NCBI GenBank assembly: GCA_033807695.1
Contig: CM066302.1
Location: 4,526,001 to 4,590,000 of the forward strand
DNA length: 64,000 nt
Direction: 5' to 3'
Source of the DNA: Daedaleopsis sinensis
Lineage: Eukaryota; Basidiomycota; Agaricomycetes; Polyporales; Polyporaceae
The notes beneath the pieces are model-generated. The model saw nothing but the letters and a program-made list of their open reading frames with translations, was not told the DNA's origin and ran no database searches. Within the stretch, counting starts at the first letter, position 1. Each line of letters starts with the position of its first letter. Shown in pieces: positions 57,301-64,000 of the stretch. The position numbers were made by a program, and so were the translations under genes.

Positions 57301-58761
57301 AGAGTGCTGGCGGAGATGTACTCGTTGTACTTACCCACATAGACCTTTTTCGGTCTTACCTTTCATTCATTGAACAACTTCGTGGAGAAGCGAGCTTCAA
57401 ACCTGTAGGAGACATGCGTCAGATCTTCTCACCTAGAATCGGCAGTAAATGACGGTCTATCGAAAGAAAACTGGTTTACGTAGGCTCGCATGCCAGCCTC
57501 TCGTATTGCGTCCCTTAATAGAGAGGTTTACGAGCCTCCTACTGCCCTTCCTGAGCTTAGTCCGGCGCCCCCTGGGGGAGATAAATAGAGACAAATAACA
57601 CGCTTGTGGCTGCAGCATCGCCGGAATTCTCCTCTTGCACCCGCCTCCTCCTCCTCCTCTCGCTATGCTTCGCCCCGGTTCTGCCGCGTACATTCTGATA
57701 ACTTCTTTGTCCCGAGTCTCTAGAATGGGTTCTCTACCTACTGTTTGAATTTCACTGGCCGCCTCTGCCAGCTGCGTGTCACTACCTGGTCACCACCTCC
57801 AAGTTCAACGTTCAGAACGTTCAACTCGCGCCGTGTTCTTTGGATCTCCACGCTACGAACAGTCGACACGAACTCAAGTTATCAATTTGCCGACGATAGC
57901 GATAGCAGCTGCCGCAGCTTCACGCTCGGACATTGGGACATGATGGCTTCAGACTCGTCTCGGTCAAAGCCCCTCTCTCTTCAAGTTGAGTACAACAACA
58001 TTCAGCCCAGAGTTACGGGTGAGTTTTCTCCTCGTTGGTGAGTGCTCTGGTTTCCAACATGGAACCGCTCTGAGGCGACGAAGTGGAGGCTGGATGGAGG
58101 GCTTGGGCGAGGCGTCGGAGCCAGCGCGGACAGGGCGAAGCTGTACGGGCTGCGTGTGCGGAGGTACCAGTGAGTCTTCTCAAATTTCATTATACAAGTT
58201 CACAATAGCACTTTACATGCGAGCTGGCTATAACACGTGTATAGGTAGGCCTGTACAATACTAAATCTGTCTCCAATCTATATCCGATCAAATAAAGACC
58301 GTTGTAGCCCCTGCAAGAACAGGACCGCTGCCAGTTCCTCGCTGCCCTGAACACCCGAATCTCGTACTTGAAATTCGATGTTCCTTGAGCACATGGTTCT
58401 GCCTCGGTGTCGTCGTCCCACGCGGCCGGAAGGCGTCTAGCGACACCTGCTCGTGAAGAGCCAGGCAGCCTTCCACTCCCTATCTGGCCCGCATCCCCTC
58501 ACATGTCCCCGCGCCCTCTCGCTGTTCCAGCTCAGCCCCGTCCCATTTATCCGCACCCAGGACCTCCTCGAGGACGAACCGCCGGCTCGGTACCCACCCA
58601 CACATGCACGCGCGCGAGGAGCGGTATATGCACCTCGTCGCTCCAGTGATGGAACTCGACCTCCGTGTACTTCATCATCTCCGCTTCGATAACGGTCATG
58701 TACTTTCCTTGGATCACACCACGCCACGCCCATCTTCCGACTCGTCCCCCTGGGTCCGCTC
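57301..58761. other. Right-arm 3' flank; one shared exon-like segment
   Basis: Contains the 57940-58018 first-exon-like segment (MASDSSRSKPLSLQ ... VTG, phase-1 donor) also present in the left arm. No complete gene could be built. Confidence 0.35.
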
Positions 58762-60548
58762 ATGGCCGACAGGTTGGACAGTCTCTACCCCGACTCGGAG
58801 TCAGATTCGTCATCCTCTGAGTCCACCCTCGATATGGCGTCACTCAGGGAACCGAATCGCCGCCTCACTGCAGGAGCGATGATGCCGGGCACAACTACCC
58901 GGAAACGAGTGAGTGTCCACAAGTACACGAACTGTTTGGTGTGCTGATAATGCTTAGACTGCTCCAGAAGAGCCCGCCTCGGCTCAGAAGCGTCTGCGAC
59001 TTTCCGAGAGGACCAGAGCGATACGCAATGAGGAGAGGGCTATACGCTCCTCCTCCAATGCCGGTCCATCCGCCGCCTCAACCTCGTCCGCCGCAAGACG
59101 CCGTCTGCATCTGCCTCTCGCGAGCCACGCCTCTGCTGGTGGCACGAATCCTCGCACAAGCGTACCTGGCCCGCCCCTATCACAGTCGACAGCGATCACA
59201 GATGAACGTCACACTTGGGACTTACGGAGTCGAGCTGTGCCTCGCGAGACGTATTTCAGCCCGCCACCGTCTCCGACGCAACGCAACATGGTGGGGAATG
59301 TAGAACCTCAGCCACAACCACCTGAGCTTAGAAGCCTCTCGAACCCATACTGCGCGCACTGCACTAATAACGGATGGACCTCATCGTCTTGTCCCTGACA
59401 AGTCCCATCCTGCTGCCGCTGGGAGTGCATCCTCTAGTACGCAACGACCGACGCAACGCAATGTTCCAGCAGTTCCGCCGCCCGCATCTCAACCTCTATC
59501 CCTGTCCACCTTTCGCTCGCGTGCTGCAATCGCGACCTCGCGGTCTGGCGCTGGCACCGCGCAGCCGACCATCGTCGCAATGCGTCAGAACACGTTCACC
59601 GCCCAAGGCCCATCGGACGAGATCCCCATCTCCTCGCGTTCTGCAGAATTTTGGTACCCGGACGGCAATGTCATCGTCAAAGTGGAGTCCACGTACTTCA
59701 AGCTTACTCGCTCGCGCCTCGAGCGACACTGTGGCTACTTTGTCCGGATTTTGAACAGCGGCGAGACCCCTGCTGCGCCACCGCGCGCGGAAGGGTGCGG
59801 TGTCTACACCCTCGCTGGGCTCTCTCTCCGCGATTTCTCTGCGTTTATCCGGTATCTTGAGCTACCAGGGTGCGTGTACCCGATGTTCACGAGCCCGATA
59901 TTGTCTGACAACGAGCCTTGCTACAGAGAGTCCGTCCTTGACGCCCCGAAGAACGTCGCGGTGTCCCTCCTCGCAGCCTCGCACTTCCTCTCCTGCAAAC
60001 TCATCTTCGCCCCCGCCGAAAGACAGCTCGTCAGCTCCTGGTCTTCCGCACACCCGCCTACCGCCGCGGACGCGCCGCCCGTGTCCTATCACCCCGCGCT
60101 CGAGATCCTGTCCCTTGCACGTCGTTTCAAGCTGACCTCGCCCGTGAAGCGTGCGCTGTACGAGCTTGTCGCCAACGACGCGTTCTGGACCGACGTTGCG
60201 GGGCCCGAGCGCGACTCGGTCGACGTCTCCGACGCCGAACTCCTCCGGTTACACCGCACCCGCGCGGGACTGCAGGAGAAGTGGCGAGTCCAGGTCTTGA
60301 CGCTGCCTGCCCCTTGCGAGGGGTGCCAGGGTACGAGCGAGGACCTCAAGAACGTGTGGGCGGGCGAGTTTGCTGAGTCGGCTATGATGGAGACCCGGGA
60401 CGTTTTCCGCTCGATCGACGGCGTGCAGGAGCGGATCAGAGGATTGAAAGGGAGGTGGTGCGAGGCGTGTATCGTGAGTCGGGTAGCCGTCTGGGAGGAT
60501 GTGCGCGGTGAGTGGTGGGCGCAGCTCGACTCTGTTCTTGTGCTGTAG
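58762..60548 (+). CDS. BTB/POZ-domain protein with disordered N-terminus
   Basis: The well-supported part is 59580-60548: BTB pattern FWYPDGNVIVKVESTYFKL, LSLRDFSAFIRYLELPG, an intron 59870-59926 (57 nt, phase 2, open in frame), helical repeats, CEGCQG, and the closing WCEACIVSRVAVWEDVRGEW, as in the BTB gene at 53.1 kb. Upstream, ATG 58762 starts a Ser/Asp-rich exon (RLDSLYPDSESD) joined through intron 58909-58957 to a Ser/Pro/Arg-rich stretch. The join near 59260-59390 is out of frame unless a short weak intron or a base error is assumed, so the N-terminus is uncertain; the conservative start is ATG 59580. Confidence 0.65.
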
Positions 60549-62534
60549 GGTCCTCTGGGGCCCGGGACCCTTCTGTGACATCTTGATCATGTCGATTGGC
60601 AATCTACGTGCGTGTACAATCAATTCTTGGAATGTTAGGAATGTTACAATTAACGCGAACGCCTCATGTAGAACTGTGCAGTCAAGCAATTGTTGATGTT
60701 TCAATCCTCGTGCTAAAAACCGCGATCGCATTCCAATAGAAGCCATTCAAGACGCATCATATTCCGTCAGTGTCATACACATACATCTCGAACAGTCAAT
60801 CCATCTTGCAGGACGTGCACTTCCACACTTATCGTATTTCGTCGTAAGAGAGAGAGACTCGCGACACGGTACGGGAGAGTAAAGCACACGGGCTCTCGGA
60901 AGATCGGCGCGCCATGCGTGGTGAAGCAGCCCAACGCGCGCATGTGCTGCTTCATGCGCCCATCCTCCTGCCCCGGCATAAGAGGCAAGTCTCCCTAGAT
61001 TTCTAGAACGTCAACGTCACCCGCGATCTTATGGCCGACACGCTGGCGTCCTGGCTCCTGCTGGGAAAGAGGATGAGGCGGACGCCGTGGTCGACCCATC
61101 CATCCTACGGTGCGCTCTTCAGCTGCGAAACGATCGTGGTTGGGCCCGAGACTAGGGAACAGACGGATATGTCGGACTTGGCGGAGATCTTCAGGATGTA
61201 TGTGAAGAACAAGTGAGTCATTACACTGTCCATTTCCACTGTAATGTGACTTTCACGAGTCGTCCAGTATGTGGACGTGCCATCTGCACGTCCCCTCGCT
61301 TCGATCGCAAGCTCAGCCATGCGCTCTCGCTCGGCTGATCAATGGCCCCACGGAACCGTTGTCGTCTGCGTCGAGGATGTCCGCCACGACCTCTTTCGCC
61401 CTGGCTTCGCCAGGAAACTACTTCACTGCACTCCTCCGTTTACAGACATTTCCGCAGGCAAAGTGTTCGCGTTCCCCCTCCTCTGCGCTTACCCAGAACA
61501 CTTCCAGACCTCCGATTCGGCTACGGCCTCCCCTGGGCCTCCCGATCTATCGATACTACACACGGTGTGTTCCGTTCTTGACGATTGTTGCTTGCTCCCG
61601 GTCTCACGTTCAAGCTTACGTAGCTAGGTCTGCCGGCCTCACACACGGTTGTGTTCCTGTCTCTGCTCGCACACGAGGTAGCTGCCCGTTGTGTACGTCC
61701 CGTCGCGTCTTGCAGTCAACTGTCAGATGCGATCGCTGGCTCAACCTGGGACGCATCTCTGCTCTCACAGCCCTTTCTGGACCAATCTGTAGAAGGTGGA
61801 CGCAACGATGAGGAACGTCCACGGCGAAACTTGCGAAGCTCTCGGCCATCTCGCGCGAAGTGCTCTTACATCGCAGGAAGCTGATAAGGCTCGTCTCTGT
61901 CGCGACCTGAGTCACATCCCGCACTTGCAGACCTTGGAAACGGCCTGCCACTAGCTCTCCATAGTCTCGCATCTGCTTTCCACTTGCCGCAGCAAGTCTG
62001 TCATTGCGACGTGGGACCTCTGACTGGTACAATGCGCAGTGGTGAAGAACTTACGCTCTGAGCTAGCCGCACGTGTCTCAGGCAGGACCGAACCGCCGGA
62101 TAAGTGAGTACCTGCCATGATCATGCTTCGGACACCGCAACACGCTCACCGTGCGATGATTTCACACCACGAGAGGCATCCTGTGTGCATTTCCAATCAC
62201 AAGTACCGCGTTCCATACAGGAACGACCAAGAGTTGAGCATCTATGAGTCCGAGCTTGACCCTTAACCTATCAACGGGTGACCGTCAGACCTAGCTCTAC
62301 CCCGGCGTCGGCGCACATCGTCATTCTTGCATGTGGCCAACCATCTGTTAGATGCCAGACGGATGCAACGGTGCGCTGCGAACGAGATAGGAAGACAGTG
62401 TTGTAATAAGGTGGTGCTATGTATACAACTGCCGGTAAGCTTACTCCCTCTCCACTCTCTACCCCCTGGACTACACTGATATTGAGCTAGCTCACTTGTC
62501 GCTCTGAGGTCTTCGCTCACCTGGAGCTCTTTCA
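60549..62534. other. Long gap with weak exon-like frames
   Basis: Plus frames at 61031-61212 (ending at a GTGAGT donor, LAEIFRMYVKN) and 61268-61627 (DQWPHGTVVVCVEDVRHDLF) look coding by composition, but their phases do not join simply and no family was recognised. Possibly a degraded gene. Confidence 0.3.
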
Positions 62535-63883
62535 ATGTCGTCGCCACCGGAAGAAATTCCTAACAATGACCCACGGGTGCAATATCAGGGAGGTTGGGTG
62601 CATAACGTAGTAGTCAATGGGCAAGGACCATTCTCAAACGCCACAGGTCCTGATGCAGAAGCAATCCTTTTATTTAGTGGTAAGTTCTCAAACTTCACTT
62701 TATCGACGGATGTATGACGACCGCATTAGGTACAGGAATAACAGTTGTCCTCGCGCAGCCAGTGGGCTCGTCGGGCACATGTATGCAGTGCAGTGTTGAC
62801 CGCACTCCGGTACCTCAACAATCTGGTTCCGCCGTGTTCTGCTCAGTCACGGGCCTGCAACAGAGCAATCATTTTCTCGAGCTCTCTTGTGATCAGACCA
62901 CCGCGGGGCAGTCACAGGAGTTGATACTCGACCATTTCCTGGTGAATCCATCTGCACCTCCCCCGATTCATTCGCAGACTTCGACATCGGCGACCCCGAC
63001 TCAATCATCCTCTACTCCAAATTCCGTGATCTCGTCAACCCCGATTCAAATCAGTAGTTCAACTTCGCTCTCGACGCCCTTGAGCTTGACTCGCGCTGGT
63101 CCGTCAACGAATTCATCATCGGAACGGTCTAATCTCTCCAATACCACGACAAGGGGGAGTAGCACGGACCTCTCATCAGATCTTCCTGGGAGTCGTACTC
63201 TTACATCAGATACTCCGTCACACAATGGGATGACCAGCAGCACAGGAACCTCCGTCGCCGCTTCATCTCTCTCCACAACCCCCAATCTCGACCTCCCATC
63301 TCCTACATCTCTCTCGCCGGGCTTAGCCCCGCATCCCCTTCGCATGCATATCGGAGAAATCGCCGGGGCCACCGTCGGTGTGCTCGTGCTGTTACTGCTC
63401 CTGTTACTCATCATTTTCCGTAGACGCATCCAAGCCTTCCTTCCCTTCTTCCGCCCAAGGCGCTCTCTCAGCGTTATTTCCCGAAGCACCCCCGTCGGGG
63501 TCGTGCTGCCGCAGTCATCCATTATCCAACCGTCACTGGACGATCCCGAGTCCTCTCCCACTGGTGCCGAGCTCTGTACGACGGCGGGTCGCACAACACG
63601 AGCCTCGTTCGCCTCTCAGAAGTACACACCACCAACGCAAGACAAGGGAGAAGCTCGGGGAGAAGGTCCTTCTCAGCACCGGTACTCGACCGCGGCTTCC
63701 GCTCCGGACCGCGCAGTCTCGGAGGAAGACTATCTCGTCGACCACAGACTGACGCCTGTAGTCGTGTACGAGGTGGATAGCGGTGTCCGCCTCGCCGGTG
63801 GTCCTCCGGAGGAGCGCCGTCTCAATGGTGCAGGTGGAGAGCGGATGTACCTGACGCTTCCGCCGCCGTACCAGCAGTTCTGA
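62535..63883 (+). CDS. Ecto-B membrane protein with the 47.4 kb-type alpha tail
   Basis: Two exons, about 432 residues: 62535-62679 and 62730-63883, phase-1 intron of 50 nt splitting the Gly codon of LLFSG, the ecto-B hallmark. There is no signal peptide; VQYQGGW follows 14 residues of leader. The second half of the domain has paired Cys (TCMQCSV, VFCSV, LELSCDQ). A Ser/Thr stalk leads to the helix (GATVGVLVLLLLLLLIIF) and RRRIQAF. The tail has VLPQSSIIQPSLDDPESSP, QKYTPPTQDKGEA, VVVYEVDSGVRLAGGPPEE and LPPPYQQF, closely matching the tail of the ecto-A gene at 47398. No helix/tail intron is present, so the fusion may have gone through intron loss. Confidence 0.8.
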
Positions 63884-64000
63884 GCTTCTCTGGCTACGGG
63901 CAGGAGGTGGACATGATGCACGCGTCTGAAGAAGCCGGACCGTTAGATACTCGTTAACCAACACCGTTATTCCACATGCACTTCCTCTCGACAAAGAGTG
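63884..64000. other. 3' flank
   Basis: Non-coding end of the window. Confidence 0.4.

Larger units (their letters stand above)
54070..58460. repeat. Right arm of the large inverted duplication
   Basis: Reverse-complement partner of about 40641-45215. It holds the intact esterase and the first exon of the intact BTB gene. Confidence 0.8.

Noticed and set aside
1..64000. tRNA, rRNA, CRISPR arrays, transposase or reverse transcriptase genes
   Set aside because: None was recognised on either strand; duplications here show no terminal repeats or transposon coding sequence.

Overview
The window looks like nuclear DNA of an agaricomycete (basidiomycete) fungus, probably a wood-decay polypore type. 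The reasons are dense genes cut by short GT-AG introns (mostly 45-75 nt) with CTNA-like branch sites, carboxylesterase and BTB-domain genes of basidiomycete style, and Ser/Thr-rich secreted or membrane proteins. The species call is inference. Gene models below were spliced by hand by matching intron phase and paralogue alignment; no expression data were available.

The dominant content is one modular family: about 20 genes plus two orphan fragments for single-pass membrane proteins built as ectodomain, Ser/Thr-rich stalk, one transmembrane helix, a basic stop-transfer stretch and a cytoplasmic tail. Four ectodomain kinds are visible. Ecto-A is a small beta-sandwich-like domain with a QC...W.GG.PPY pattern and a second Cys. 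Ecto-B has a Y.G.W pattern, then F.G|T.V.V.G split by a phase-1 intron, then H.L.ITN.GD. Ecto-C has a D/TCAT/P.A..FY/D.C.AS..N Cys motif. Ecto-D is only Ser/Thr repeats. Five tail classes are visible: alpha (GVRLAGGPP ... PPPY at the C-terminus), beta (DLEDDSTQRSRTP), gamma (APSAEFL ... Y.DPV.EK...EM), delta (LRLPSPTPSELEAYTR) and epsilon (coiled coil plus PPRY). Ectodomains and tails are combined in different ways, and in almost every gene the tail exon is joined by a phase-1 intron just after the membrane helix.

Layout: 0.5-25.7 kb carries an almost unbroken run of these genes, mostly on the plus strand and including one frameshifted copy, one head/tail chimera and an orphan tail. At 25.9-28.2 kb is a minus-strand IRC3-like mitochondrial DEAH-type helicase, the only clear housekeeping gene. 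At 28.9-33.4 kb there are three more ecto-B genes, at 33.5-36.7 kb two ecto-D paralogues (minus), and at 38.5-40.0 kb and 47.4-48.9 kb two ecto-A genes (minus) with alpha tails. Between and beyond them lies a large inverted duplication (about 40.6-45.2 kb against 54.1-58.5 kb) carrying a 15-exon type-B carboxylesterase (intact on the right, nonsense mutation on the left) head-to-head with a BTB gene (intact on the right, only a stub on the left). An EthD-like dimeric-barrel gene at 52.3 kb has a decayed copy at 46.0 kb. A second BTB gene is at 58.8-60.5 kb, and the window closes with an ecto-B gene at 62.5-63.9 kb whose tail is homologous to that of the 47.4 kb ecto-A gene.

Interpretation (inference): this is a birth-and-death array of putative surface receptors or adhesins in which sensor and tail modules are exchanged by exon shuffling and unequal exchange. 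The recurrent C-terminal PPxY would suit WW-domain (Rsp5/Nedd4-type) binding. No ligand or function is known from the sequence.
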